Shown here: one piece after another, positions 44,332 through 53,098 of the stretch
Layout of the letters: each line of letters begins with the position of its first letter
Position numbering within the stretch: position 1 is the first letter of the stretch
From: GCA-2687025 sp964473525
Lineage (GTDB): Bacteria; Poribacteria; WGA-4E; GCA-2687025
DNA length: 64,000 nt
Direction: 5' to 3'
Assembly: GCA_964473525.1 (NCBI GenBank)
Contig: CAYYPK010000033.1
Location: forward strand, 1 to 64,000
The notes under the pieces: generated by a model
What the model was told of the DNA's origin: nothing
Seen by the model: only the letters and a program-made list of their open reading frames with translations
The model's database searches: none
Position numbers and translations under genes: made by a program

Positions 44332-45280
44332 TTCCGGCTACCAGGGCCTTCTCATCATCGGCGATCCCCACCTGGAAGGCCGTGTTCCCGGATTCCGCAA
44401 GGATGACTATCCCACGGTTCTACTGGCGAAGCTCGAGTGGTGTCTCGACTACGCCGCGACGCACCAACTGCTGCCGGCGATCCTTGGGGATCTGTTCCAC
44501 ATGCCGCGCGACAACCCCACGTGGATGCTCGCCGCCCTCATGGACATCCTTGACCGCGAGGTGGTGGGCATTTACGGGAACCACGATACGGCGGACCCGG
44601 CCCTCAACGAGAACGACTCGTTGACGCTGCTGGAGCGCGCGGGACGCCTGAGGCTCCTCACGCCTGATGAGCCCTGGCGTGGGGTGATGGGCGGCCGCGC
44701 GGTTGTGGTCGGAGGCTCGTCCTACCGCGTCGCGATCCCTAGCAGTTTCGATGTCGAGGTAGACGCTGACCCGCCGCCGTTCGTCGTGTGGTTGACGCAC
44801 CACGACATTGGCGTACCCGGGTACGATGGCGGCCGCATATCGCCCAAGGAGTTGCCGGGCATTGACGTCGTCGTGAACGGGCACATCCATCGCAGCCTCG
44901 ATACCGTCACGACGGGATGCACGCGGTGGATCACGCCGGGGAACATCTCACGCAGGACGCGCACCGAGGCGACCGAGGAGCACGTCCCGGCGGCGCTGCG
45001 CGTCGATATCGGACGCGACACCGTGGGATTCGAGCGGCCGGTCGTCCCGCACGCGACGTTTACCGATGTCTTCCACGACGCGGTGGCCGAGGCCGCTGTG
45101 GGAGGCACGGAGCAGTCGTCGTCATTCGTGGCCGGCCTCGGCGACATGCTCGCGCGCAAGACGGAGGGCGGCGCGGGCCTCCTGGAGTTCATCCGTCGCA
45201 ATGTCGGCGGATTCGAGGAAGAGGTAGCACGCGAGATTCTCACCCTAGCCGAAGAGGTGACAGACGGTGGCGAGCAATGA
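44324..45280 (+). CDS. Mre11/SbcD-like metallophosphoesterase
   Basis: The 318-residue protein, from GTG 44324 with GAGGAG ahead, contains the five phosphoesterase motifs: GDPHL (13-17), GDLFH (55-59), GNHD (85-88), THH (158-160) and GHIH (186-189). These bind two metals in Mre11/SbcD nucleases. The order, and its location between the two halves of a Rad50-like ATPase, supports a nuclease subunit. The C-terminal 100 residues lack the usual capping domain but end in a helical stretch (MLARKTEGGAGLLEFIRRNVGGFEEEVA) that could bind the Rad50 arm. It overlaps both neighbouring genes, so synthesis is coupled. Confidence 0.85.
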   Translation: MADSGYQGLLIIGDPHLEGRVPGFRKDDYPTVLLAKLEWCLDYAATHQLLPAILGDLFHMPRDNPTWMLAALMDILDREVVGIYGNHDTADPALNENDSLTLLERAGRLRLLTPDEPWRGVMGGRAVVVGGSSYRVAIPSSFDVEVDADPPPFVVWLTHHDIGVPGYDGGRISPKELPGIDVVVNGHIHRSLDTVTTGCTRWITPGNISRRTRTEATEEHVPAALRVDIGRDTVGFERPVVPHATFTDVFHDAVAEAAVGGTEQSSSFVAGLGDMLARKTEGGAGLLEFIRRNVGGFEEEVAREILTLAEEVTDGGEQ

Positions 45281-45608
45281 ACCGACGGCCGGCGACGCGC
45301 AGACGATCGAGGAGTTGCGCGGCCGCTATGAGAAGCTGAACACGCGGCGCATTCAGGTCCAGGAGCGGCTGGATACCGCGCGACAGCGGCTCTCGGATCT
45401 ACAGAAGCAGGCGCGGGAGAGCTACGGCACGGACGATGTCGCCGAGCTGCAGACCAAGCTCGATGAGATGAAGAGCGAAAACCTGCGCAAACGCGCGGAA
45501 TACCAGGCATCGCTCGACGCCATCGAGGCCGGCCTCGCCAAGGTCGAGGACGAGGCCGCGACTGCCAGCGTCGCGCCGCCCGCCTCGGGCAATGGGGATG
45601 ACGCGTGA
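45267..45608 (+). CDS. Small coiled-coil protein in the split Rad50/Mre11 cassette
   Basis: The 113-residue product starts at GTG 45267, 14 bases inside the nuclease gene, and its stop overlaps the next start by 4 bases (GTGA). After a short acidic N-terminus it is one continuous charged helix (IEELRGRYEKLNTRRIQVQ, LSDLQKQARESY, AELQTKLDEMKSENLRKR), followed by an alanine/proline tail. Its heptad pattern makes a coiled coil of about 80 residues. Position between nuclease and ATPase C-half suggests it supplies part of the missing arm or bridges the two ATPase halves. No similarity to a named family is recognised. Confidence 0.78.
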   Translation: MASNEPTAGDAQTIEELRGRYEKLNTRRIQVQERLDTARQRLSDLQKQARESYGTDDVAELQTKLDEMKSENLRKRAEYQASLDAIEAGLAKVEDEAATASVAPPASGNGDDA

Positions 45609-46291
45609 CGGTGGGCGCGCCGGAGACCACGCCGATCCCGACGCCCGCCGCCACACGGGGGCGAGTCGACCGTCTCGCATGGGAGCGCGACACCCTCGTG
45701 GCGCAGTCGGCCACCACAGCCGAGGAACTGGGTGAGGTCGAGCGCCAGCTTGCCGTCGCCACCAAGGTGACGGACGCGCTGAAGCAGCTCAGCAACACGC
45801 TCTTCCAGCAGACGCTCGAAGTCGTCGAGGAGCAGCTGACCACGGCTCTCCAGGAAATCCTCGAGCAACCGATCCAACTGCGCGCGAATCCCCGATTCCT
45901 CAACAACGCCGCGGCCGTCGACTTCTACATCGAGCGCGACGGCAACCGCGAGCACGTGCTGCGCGGACAGGGCGGCTCCGTGGCGAACGTGCTCTCGGTC
46001 GGCCTACGCATGTTCGCCCTGACAACCCTGGACGAAGCCGAGCACCGGCGGTTCCTCGTGCTCGATGAGCAGGACTGCTGGCTCAAGCCCAACCTCGTCC
46101 CACGCCTTGTCAAGATGGTCCACGATGCTGGCAAGGCGCTGGGGTTCCAGGTTCTGATGATCTCCCACCACGATCCCGAGCCCTTCCAGCGGTACGCCGA
46201 TCGCATGTATCGTCTCGTGCCGCGCGGCGAGGACGGTGTGTCCGTTGAGCGGTTGGACATCTCTCCTGACTCTGTAGATCCCGTGCTGTAG
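45605..46291 (+). CDS. Rad50/SbcC-like ATPase, C-terminal half (signature, Walker B)
   Basis: The 228-residue product begins at GTG 45605, overlapping the coiled-coil gene. It starts with a short arm (about 20-90, EVERQLAVATKVTDALKQL). The second nucleotide-binding lobe follows: signature-like GQGGSVANVLSVGLRMFAL (121-139), Walker B FLVLDEQD (150-157, Asp154-Glu155), a D-loop position and an H-loop MISHHD (His188/189). It lacks a Walker A, which is supplied by the gene 1.3 kb upstream. The hook is absent from this half and the arm is short, so the assembly would be asymmetric unless the small coiled-coil protein completes it. The split is unusual; Rad50 and SbcC are normally single chains. 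Confidence 0.82.
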   Translation: MTVGAPETTPIPTPAATRGRVDRLAWERDTLVAQSATTAEELGEVERQLAVATKVTDALKQLSNTLFQQTLEVVEEQLTTALQEILEQPIQLRANPRFLNNAAAVDFYIERDGNREHVLRGQGGSVANVLSVGLRMFALTTLDEAEHRRFLVLDEQDCWLKPNLVPRLVKMVHDAGKALGFQVLMISHHDPEPFQRYADRMYRLVPRGEDGVSVERLDISPDSVDPVL

Positions 46292-46431
46292 GGGCGCCGC
46301 CTCGCCATCCACAGAGAAGTGTGGGGTCGGCGCGAGGCCATCCAGCCCGGTGGATGACCGAAATGACCCCAGAAAGGTGGCGGATCGCCGGCCGCGGCGC
46401 CGTCTATACATGTGAAGCCCGGGGGCCGGCG

Positions 46432-49107
46432 ATGGAACACCTACCGGACGACATCCTCGTGAGGCGCGTGCTCGCGGGAGACCAGGAAGCGTTCCGCCCC
46501 CTGGTGGAACGGTACGACCGCACTGTGCACGCCGCCATCTACATCGTGCTTGTCGGCCGCGCGATGCCGGAGGAGATGGCGGAGCTCAGCGGCGACGCGT
46601 TCGAGGCCGCATACCGTGGCCTGCGGGGCCTACAGCGGCGCGAGCGGTTCGGGCCGTGGATCTACCGCATCGCGCGCCGCAAGGCGATCGACTTCACTCG
46701 TCGGGGCCGTCAGCAGGTCGACCACGTGTCCTCGGACCACATGGAGGCGGAGACAGGGCTCGCCCTCGCAGACGCGCGACCCACGGGCCAGGACACCTGG
46801 GAGCGGGACAGCGACCGGCGCCGGATCGTGGAAGCCGCCCTCGCCTCGCTGCCGGAAGAGTTGCGCGTGCCTGCGGTCCTGCGGTACATGCGTGGCTTGG
46901 CCGTGAGGACGATCAGCGAGATCCTGGGCATCCCCATTAGGACGGTGGAACGGCGCGTGTCTCACGCGCGCGAGCGCTTGCGCGCGTACTTTGAGGCGCG
47001 AGGACTCACGAACGAGGTGAAGGCGCTCCAGAGGTGCGCGCTGCCTATCGCGGCCGGGGGAGATGTCGTCGCGCGGACGATGGCCGCTGTACAGGAGGCC
47101 GGTCCACACCAGCGCTCGGAGATTGGGATCAAGACGGCGGGGGCGCCCGCCACGGTCGTGGCGGCCGGTTCGTCGCTTGTGGCGGCGGCCGTGCTCGCGC
47201 TGTCCCTCGTCGTGACGGCGCAGCACGGCGCCGTGCAGCCGCGGCGCGGCGAGGAAGAGCTGCTCGTATCACTCGTGCCGCCAGCAGCCACGAGCGTCCC
47301 AAGGCCCCCCGGGCTCGCGCGGCCCGCGGGCGTGAGAGCGTTCGTCGAGACCGGCGACACGCTCGGGACGTGGCGGCCCGTGGCGCCCACGCTAGACGGC
47401 GCTCCGCCGGTAGCGGACGGCGACCTGCTATGGGGGAGGGACACCGGCTTCCACGTCGCGAACGAGGAAGGCGTGTACCTCGATACAGGACGGCTCTACG
47501 GGACGGTGACGCTAGACGCGCTTGTGGACATACCGACGTTCGGCGGCGCGCACGCGTCGATCGGCCTCGTCATTGACGGCCAGCACCGCGGCGTTGTAAA
47601 CCCCTCCGGCGGCAAGCAGCTCCGCGTCGACGTCGCCAGACACCGCGATGGCATGTGGGCGCACGTCAACCCGGACTGGCCGGCCTTTGCCTCCCCGAAC
47701 TACGACGGGTGGGCGCGCGACAGATCGCAGGCGTGGGTGGGTATCGCTGAGGCCAGCGCGCGCCCTACCCACGTGCGGCTCGTGCACCGCACCGACCTGG
47801 GCGCCTACGACATCTACATCGACGGTGTGCTGTCGGCGTCGTCAGTGCGGACGCCGGCGACGCGTGGGTTGCCCGTCACTGGGGCCGCGTTTGCCTCATG
47901 CGCCCGTGAGATTCCCGCGCCGATGCGGGTGCTGGGCCTGGAACTATGGGTGGACGGCCCCGACCTCGCGCCCCGCCGGCCAGACTACGTCGTCCGTGAC
48001 CCTGTAATGACGGATCCGGCAGCTGTCGCCACCCGTGTGCAGCAGAGGGTGGCGAACGGCGACCTCCGCGAGGCAAAGGATCTACTCCTGATGCTGAGGA
48101 TGCTCCGGGGACCCAGAGACGCCGTCGAACGCGCCGAAGAGCTCGTCCTCGCCCTCGAGCGCCGGCACGAGGCCGCCGTCCCGGCGATTGAGGCGAGGCT
48201 CGCGCGGCTGCGCACGGCCGCTGCGGACATCGCGCCCTCCGACACGCCGCTCGCTCCCGTGCCTGCGGCTACCCGCTATCTGCGTTGGGTCTGGCGTAAC
48301 TCAGACGTACAGTGGGCGCACTTCGACGTCGATTGGGAGGGCCAGGGCCACCCGCGTGTGCTTGTGGCCCTTCCCCGGGGAGACTACGTGGACGGGATCC
48401 ACCGGTTCGTATTCACTAGCCTGCTCGCCGAGTCTTACCGGCGACTCACGGGCCAGAACGGGGCGTTGACGGTGTCGTTGCGAGCCCCCGCGGACCTGCA
48501 GCACGAGGCGCTGGCCAACAACTGGCACGGTGACAGGCCCGAGGGCGGCCGGCCTGTTCGTGACGGGGTCGATGCCCTGCTGACCGTGGTCGAGGACGCC
48601 GTCGCCTTCGGCGCTCTGGCGGGCGCGCTCCCCAAGGCGGAGCAGTTGGCGTCGCGGCACGACGGTGGCGAGCAGGCAGAAGCCGCGCGTCGGCTGGTGG
48701 CGCCTTTCAGGCGAACGTGGGACAGGGATCTGGCGGCGGCCGACGTCTGGTGTCGAGGCATTGCTCGCGGCCTCGACGACCTCAGGAGTGGGTACCCCTC
48801 GCCCCACGGTTCTCTGAACGGTTGGCTGACGGCGTGCGTGCCCGACGCGAGCGTGCGTGAGGGCGCGGACGGCGAAGCGTACGTGACCCTCCCATCACCC
48901 ATGCACTACAGCACGGCGCGCCTCATGCGCCTGTCACGCGATCTCGCCGAGGTCAGCGCCCTTCTCGACGGTGGTCGGCGTGCGACCGACGTGTTCCTGT
49001 GCGTTCCCAACCAGCCACAGCACGTGGTTGGCTTCGCCAGGCCTCCGGCGCCGCGGGACGGGCAGACCACGACGGACGACCTCGCCGTGGCGGCCGTCGG
49101 CAGGTAG
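46432..49107 (+). CDS. ECF sigma factor fused to a membrane helix and large extracytoplasmic region
   Basis: The 891-residue product begins as an ECF sigma factor. Region 2 (about 6-92) has DQEAFRPLVERYDRTVHAAI and FGPWIYRIARRKAIDFTRR. Region 4 (about 134-186) has LPEELRVPAVLRYMRGL and ISEILGIPIRTVERRVSHARERLRAY. A hydrophobic helix follows (about 238-264, VVAAGSSLVAAAVLALSLVV), then 620 residues predicted outside the cytoplasm, including a jelly-roll-like part (about 345-530) and a helical/C-terminal part of unknown type. A sigma factor tethered to its own sensor replaces the usual sigma/anti-sigma pair. The ATG at 46432 is chosen by homology. How the sigma domain would be released is unknown. 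Confidence 0.82.
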   Translation: MEHLPDDILVRRVLAGDQEAFRPLVERYDRTVHAAIYIVLVGRAMPEEMAELSGDAFEAAYRGLRGLQRRERFGPWIYRIARRKAIDFTRRGRQQVDHVSSDHMEAETGLALADARPTGQDTWERDSDRRRIVEAALASLPEELRVPAVLRYMRGLAVRTISEILGIPIRTVERRVSHARERLRAYFEARGLTNEVKALQRCALPIAAGGDVVARTMAAVQEAGPHQRSEIGIKTAGAPATVVAAGSSLVAAAVLALSLVVTAQHGAVQPRRGEEELLVSLVPPAATSVPRPPGLARPAGVRAFVETGDTLGTWRPVAPTLDGAPPVADGDLLWGRDTGFHVANEEGVYLDTGRLYGTVTLDALVDIPTFGGAHASIGLVIDGQHRGVVNPSGGKQLRVDVARHRDGMWAHVNPDWPAFASPNYDGWARDRSQAWVGIAEASARPTHVRLVHRTDLGAYDIYIDGVLSASSVRTPATRGLPVTGAAFASCAREIPAPMRVLGLELWVDGPDLAPRRPDYVVRDPVMTDPAAVATRVQQRVANGDLREAKDLLLMLRMLRGPRDAVERAEELVLALERRHEAAVPAIEARLARLRTAAADIAPSDTPLAPVPAATRYLRWVWRNSDVQWAHFDVDWEGQGHPRVLVALPRGDYVDGIHRFVFTSLLAESYRRLTGQNGALTVSLRAPADLQHEALANNWHGDRPEGGRPVRDGVDALLTVVEDAVAFGALAGALPKAEQLASRHDGGEQAEAARRLVAPFRRTWDRDLAAADVWCRGIARGLDDLRSGYPSPHGSLNGWLTACVPDASVREGADGEAYVTLPSPMHYSTARLMRLSRDLAEVSALLDGGRRATDVFLCVPNQPQHVVGFARPPAPRDGQTTTDDLAVAAVGR

Positions 49108-49329
49108 TACACGCGAGCGGCTCTCGCTCGCCCTGCATCCGCGCCCAGGTTAGTATGGTAGTACGAGGCCGACAGTGGCACGCGGCGACGACCCGTAGGG
49201 GCAACACGATGTGGAACTTCCAGCTCTCCCACCCGTAGGCCACGAGGCCAACGGGAACAGACTGCGGCATCACGCGCGACGACGGAGCCGGCCGAAGCAA
49301 CCGGCGCGGCATTGGGAGACGATCCAAGC

Positions 49330-50628
49330 ATGGATCTGTTTGAACTTAGAGAACGGATTGAGCAGAAGGAACGGGCGATCCTCGTCGGCGTCGAGTGGAC
49401 CGGCCCGGAGAGCGACACGTACAGCGTGCAAGACTCCATGGCGGAGCTGTCGGCGCTCGCGGGCACCGCTGGCGTCGAGGTGGTGTGTCAGGTGGTGCAG
49501 AGACGCCACGCGCCGCACCCGTCGACACTCATCGGCTCGGGCAAGGTCGAGGAACTTCGCGTCCTGAACGAGGAGATCGATGCCGACATCTTCCTATTCG
49601 ACGACGACCTCGCCCCCGGTCAGATGCGCAATCTTGACAAGATCCTCGACCGAAAGGTCCTGGACCGCACCGATGTCATCCTCGACATCTTCGCGCAGCG
49701 AGCGCGGACGAAGGAAGCCAAAGTGCAGGTGGAGTTGGCGCAGCTCGAGTACGCCATACCCCGGCTGCGGAGGGCGTGGACGCACCTCTCACGCGTGGGC
49801 GCGGGCTCCGGGATCTCTGGAGGTGTAGGTACCCGCGGCCCTGGACGCACGCAGTTGGAGATGGACCAGCGGCTGATTCAGCGGCGTATCAAGCAGCTCC
49901 GCAAGGAATTGGTCGACATGCGGCGGCAGCGGCGTGTCCAGCGGTCGGCGCGCGCGAAGGAGTACACCGCGTCGCTCGTCGGGTATACTAACGCGGGCAA
50001 GTCCTCGCTGCTGAACGCGCTCACCGGCGAGCGTCACGTCGAGACGGAAGACAAGCTCTTCAAGACACTCGACCCCACGACCCGCCGGCTCGAAGTCGAC
50101 GACGCGAGGAGCGTACTCGTCACCGACACTGTGGGGTTCATCCAGCGCCTTCCACATCGCCTGGTCGAGGCGTTCCGCGCCACGCTCGAGGAGGTGCTCG
50201 AGGCGGACCTGCTCATCCACGTCGTCGACGGATCTCACTCTGACCCGATCGCGCAGGTTGCGGCCGTCAACGAGGTGCTGGCAGAACTTGACGCGCAGGA
50301 TCTGCCTACGCTGCTCGTCCTCAACAAGATCGACCTCGTCGACGATGCGCAGACGCTTGCCGACCTGAAGGCGGAGTATCCAGACGCGGTACCGGTGTCG
50401 GCGATGACCGGCGAGGGAGTCGCGACGTTGCGTCACGAGCTCTCCACGCGGGCGGGCGAAGGCGAGCAGGAGTATGAGTTCCGCCTTCCCCACGAGCGCG
50501 GCCGCCTGCTGTCCTACCTGTACGAGCACGGGCACGTCGACGACGTGGACTACGGCGAGAAGGAAGTCACCGTCAGGGCGCACCTGCATCCGAAGCACGT
50601 CGCGCCGCTGCGCGACTACGTCTCGTAG
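49330..50628 (+). CDS. hflX: GTPase HflX
   Basis: The 432-residue protein has the HflX N-terminal domain (AILVGVEWTG, SMAELSALAGTAGVEVV, PSTLIGSGKVEEL, ARTKEAKVQVELAQLEYAIPRLRRAWTHLSR) and the glycine-rich GSGISGGVGTRGPGRTQLE. The GTPase domain follows, with G1 GYTNAGKSS (218-226), DTVGFI and NKIDLVDD. HflX binds the 50S subunit and splits stalled ribosomes. The ATG at 49330 fits the family start MDLFELRERIEQKERAILVG; a TTG at 49312 is possible. It is convergent with the PhyH gene, 33 bases away. Confidence 0.95.
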   Translation: MDLFELRERIEQKERAILVGVEWTGPESDTYSVQDSMAELSALAGTAGVEVVCQVVQRRHAPHPSTLIGSGKVEELRVLNEEIDADIFLFDDDLAPGQMRNLDKILDRKVLDRTDVILDIFAQRARTKEAKVQVELAQLEYAIPRLRRAWTHLSRVGAGSGISGGVGTRGPGRTQLEMDQRLIQRRIKQLRKELVDMRRQRRVQRSARAKEYTASLVGYTNAGKSSLLNALTGERHVETEDKLFKTLDPTTRRLEVDDARSVLVTDTVGFIQRLPHRLVEAFRATLEEVLEADLLIHVVDGSHSDPIAQVAAVNEVLAELDAQDLPTLLVLNKIDLVDDAQTLADLKAEYPDAVPVSAMTGEGVATLRHELSTRAGEGEQEYEFRLPHERGRLLSYLYEHGHVDDVDYGEKEVTVRAHLHPKHVAPLRDYVS

Positions 50629-50661
50629 GCGCCCAGAGGCCGCGCGCTCGGTTCGCGACAG

Positions 50662-51477
50662 TCAACTCAGACTGAGGGCCTCCCACTCGCGAGCCGTCGC
50701 CACGACCTCGTGCGGCCGCTCCTTCGACCGCAGCAGATGCCCGCCTAGCTCGCGCATTGTGGACTGCGTTGCGTCCTGATACCGAAAGTCCAGACTCCAT
50801 CGGATGTGGTCCGACACGTTCGGCAGCCCTCGGTGGAACACCAGGTTGCTGAACAGGACGACATCGCCGGGATCGCACTCGACGGCGACGGCGCGGTCCT
50901 CGAGCGGCAGGATCACGTCGTCCGCGATGCGCAGGTAGAATTCGTCCTTCTCATGCCGTACGACGCCCTGCCGATGCGTGCCCGGCACAATCTCCATGCA
51001 GCCGTTCTCCCGCGTCGCGGGGACGAGCGGCGTCCACACGTTCATCATGCGCAACACGTCCGACGCGCGCGACGTGTACCCTGCATCCTGATGCCACAAC
51101 ACCAGCGTCCGTTCGTTCTCCGGGAGTTTGGGACGCACCGAGTAGTTCGGGTACAGCCGGACCTCCGGCCCGAGAGCCTCCTCGGCGAGATCGAGGAGGC
51201 CGGAGTGTCCGAACAGTTGGAAGAAGCCTGGTCGGTGCAACTCCGGCCGGAAGATCGTGGGCGTTTCACCCGCGCGGCCCTCGTACAGCCGCATCATGCG
51301 CTTGTCGAACGGGGCGTCGGCGAACGTCGACGACGTCCTGCCGTCCTCCACGAGTCGCGAGGCAAGGAGATCCACGAGCGCGGAACTCTCCTCAATCACC
51401 GCCCGTCGGACGCCGGGCTCGATGAGACCACGCACGATCGCATAGCCATCCTCGCGAAACTGCTCGATCCAGGACAT
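50662..51477 (-). CDS. Phytanoyl-CoA dioxygenase (PhyH) family oxygenase
   Basis: The protein, about 271 residues from ATG 51477, is a PhyH-type Fe(II)/2-oxoglutarate oxygenase. WIEQFREDGYAIVRGLIEP leads in, LVLWHQDAGY supplies the His and Asp iron ligands, VVLFSNLVFHRGLPN the distal His and IRWSLDFRY the 2-oxoglutarate-binding Arg. PhyH proteins hydroxylate diverse small molecules and are greatly expanded in sponge-associated and marine lineages. The gene follows trpB after 13 bases on the same strand. The substrate is unknown. Confidence 0.87.
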   Translation of the reverse strand: MSWIEQFREDGYAIVRGLIEPGVRRAVIEESSALVDLLASRLVEDGRTSSTFADAPFDKRMMRLYEGRAGETPTIFRPELHRPGFFQLFGHSGLLDLAEEALGPEVRLYPNYSVRPKLPENERTLVLWHQDAGYTSRASDVLRMMNVWTPLVPATRENGCMEIVPGTHRQGVVRHEKDEFYLRIADDVILPLEDRAVAVECDPGDVVLFSNLVFHRGLPNVSDHIRWSLDFRYQDATQSTMRELGGHLLRSKERPHEVVATAREWEALSLS

Positions 51478-51490
51478 GGATGCCACGCCT

Positions 51491-52855
51491 CTACGACGGC
51501 GGCGATGGGAACGCCGCGAACGCCGCCTTGTTGTCGTCGATGTCGCCCGCGGACAACTGGTAGTCCGTCAGCGATCCGGCGAAGTACGCGTCGTACGCGG
51601 ACATGTCGAAGTGGCCGTGACCCGACAGGTTGAACAGGATCGTCTTCGCGACGCCCTCCTGCTTGGCCGCCTCCGCGTGCGCCACCGCGGACTTCACGGC
51701 GTGGCTCGATTCGGGCGCCGGGATGATGCCCTCCTCGCGCGCGAACAGGGTCGCCGCGTCGAAGCAATCCACCTGCGTGTACGCCTCGGCCTCGATCCAT
51801 CCATCGTTGACCAGTTGGCTCGCGAGAGGCGCCGCGCCATGGTAACGAAGGCCGCCCGAATGGATGGACGCCGGCACGAACTCGTGCCCGAGCGTGTGCA
51901 TGGGCAGCAGGGGGGTCATGCCGATCGTGTCGCCGAAGTCGTACGCGAATGTGCCCTTCGTCAACGTCGGGCACGCCAACGGCTCGACGGCGACGATTCG
52001 CGTGCCCTTGCCTGCGAACTTCTCGCGCAGGTACGGGAACGCCAGGCCCGCGAAGTTGCTGCCTCCGCCGAAGCACCCAATGATGACGTCGGGCTCCGCG
52101 TCCGCCAGCGCCATCTGCTTCTCTGTCTCGAGCCCGATGATCGTCTGGTGCAACAGCACGTGGTTCAGCACGCTGCCCAGCGAGTATTTCGTGTCGTCGC
52201 GGCCGGCGGCTTCCTCCACGGCCTCGGAGATGGCTATGCCCAGGCTTCCCGCGGTGTCCGGCATGTCGGCGAGCACCTTGCGGCCAGCTTCGGTCTGGTC
52301 GGACGGGCTCGGGATGACCTCCGCGCCCCAGGTGGTCATCATCGACCTGCGGTACGGCTTCTGCTCGAAGCTGATCCGTACCATGTAGACCTTGCACTCG
52401 AGGTCGAACAGATTGCACGCGAAGCTGAGCGCGCTGCCCCACTGCCCCGCGCCGGTCTCGGTCGTGATGCGCGCGACGCCTTCCTGCTTGTTGTAGTAGG
52501 CCTGTGGGACGGCGGTGTTCGGCTTGTGGCTGCCGGTCGGACTGACGCCCTCGTACTTGTAGAAGATCTTCGCCGGCGTATCGAGCGCCTTCTCAAGCCG
52601 GTGAGCACGGTACAGCGGGCTCGGCCGCCACAGCGTGTACGCGTCGCGCACGGGGTCGGGGATGTCGATCCACCTCTCTTGCGACACCTCCTGCTTTATC
52701 AGCTCCATCGGGAACAACGGCGCCAGCGCCTCTGGGCCGATGGGCTCGCCGGTGCCCGGGTTGAGGGGCGGCAGTGGCGGCGACGGCAGGTCAGCAGCGA
52801 TGTTGTACCAGTGACGGGGCACGTCGGAGTCGGGTAGGACGTACTTCGACTGCAT
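51491..52855 (-). CDS. Tryptophan synthase beta-like enzyme, TrpB2 type
   Basis: From ATG 52855 (AGGGAGAG upstream) the protein has 454 residues. It matches TrpB2: long N-terminal section with WYNIAADLP, WRPSPLYRAHRLEKAL, PLP lysine Lys111 in PTGSHKPNTAV, TETGAGQWGSAL, GCFGGGSNFAGLAFPY, HSGGLRYHGAAPL and NLSGHGHFDM. TrpB2 makes tryptophan from indole and serine and commonly occurs without an adjacent trpA. None is present here. It is paired with a PhyH oxygenase gene instead, so a salvage function or another beta-replacement reaction is possible. Confidence 0.9.
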   Translation of the reverse strand: MQSKYVLPDSDVPRHWYNIAADLPSPPLPPLNPGTGEPIGPEALAPLFPMELIKQEVSQERWIDIPDPVRDAYTLWRPSPLYRAHRLEKALDTPAKIFYKYEGVSPTGSHKPNTAVPQAYYNKQEGVARITTETGAGQWGSALSFACNLFDLECKVYMVRISFEQKPYRRSMMTTWGAEVIPSPSDQTEAGRKVLADMPDTAGSLGIAISEAVEEAAGRDDTKYSLGSVLNHVLLHQTIIGLETEKQMALADAEPDVIIGCFGGGSNFAGLAFPYLREKFAGKGTRIVAVEPLACPTLTKGTFAYDFGDTIGMTPLLPMHTLGHEFVPASIHSGGLRYHGAAPLASQLVNDGWIEAEAYTQVDCFDAATLFAREEGIIPAPESSHAVKSAVAHAEAAKQEGVAKTILFNLSGHGHFDMSAYDAYFAGSLTDYQLSAGDIDDNKAAFAAFPSPPS

Positions 52856-52977
52856 GCGCGGGGCTCTCCCTGATCCTGTGCGTGAGGAGCATACACGGAC
52901 GCTCAAGGAATAACCAGCGCACGCACCGATTGCAACGCTCCTGCGCCCCCGCGTCTGGTAGGGGAGCGGGCTCTCGG

Positions 52978-53008
52978 TTGCGGCCCTCCCTAGCTTGGAT
53001 GTTATACT
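52978..53008 (+). promoter_or_regulatory. Extended -10 sigma-70 promoter before the kelch gene
   Basis: TGTTATACT (53000-53008) is an extended -10 element (TGnTATACT), about 91 bases before the ATG at 53099. TTGCGG (52978-52983) could act as a weak -35 but with a long 19-base spacer. It is among the few AT-rich spots in this divergent 243-base gap between trpB and the kelch gene. Confidence 0.45.
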
Positions 53009-53098
53009 CTCCTATATTGGCGCTGCCGCGGCGGCCGGCGGCAGTGGCCCGACGTCGGCGCCGTCAACGTGGGGCAGGGCTATTGGGGAGGAACCGTG

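Noticed and set aside
42871..46291. The two Rad50-like halves as one gene broken by a frameshift
   Set aside because: A complete 318-residue nuclease gene and a coiled-coil gene, each with its own overlapping start, separate the halves, and the first half stops naturally after the zinc hook.
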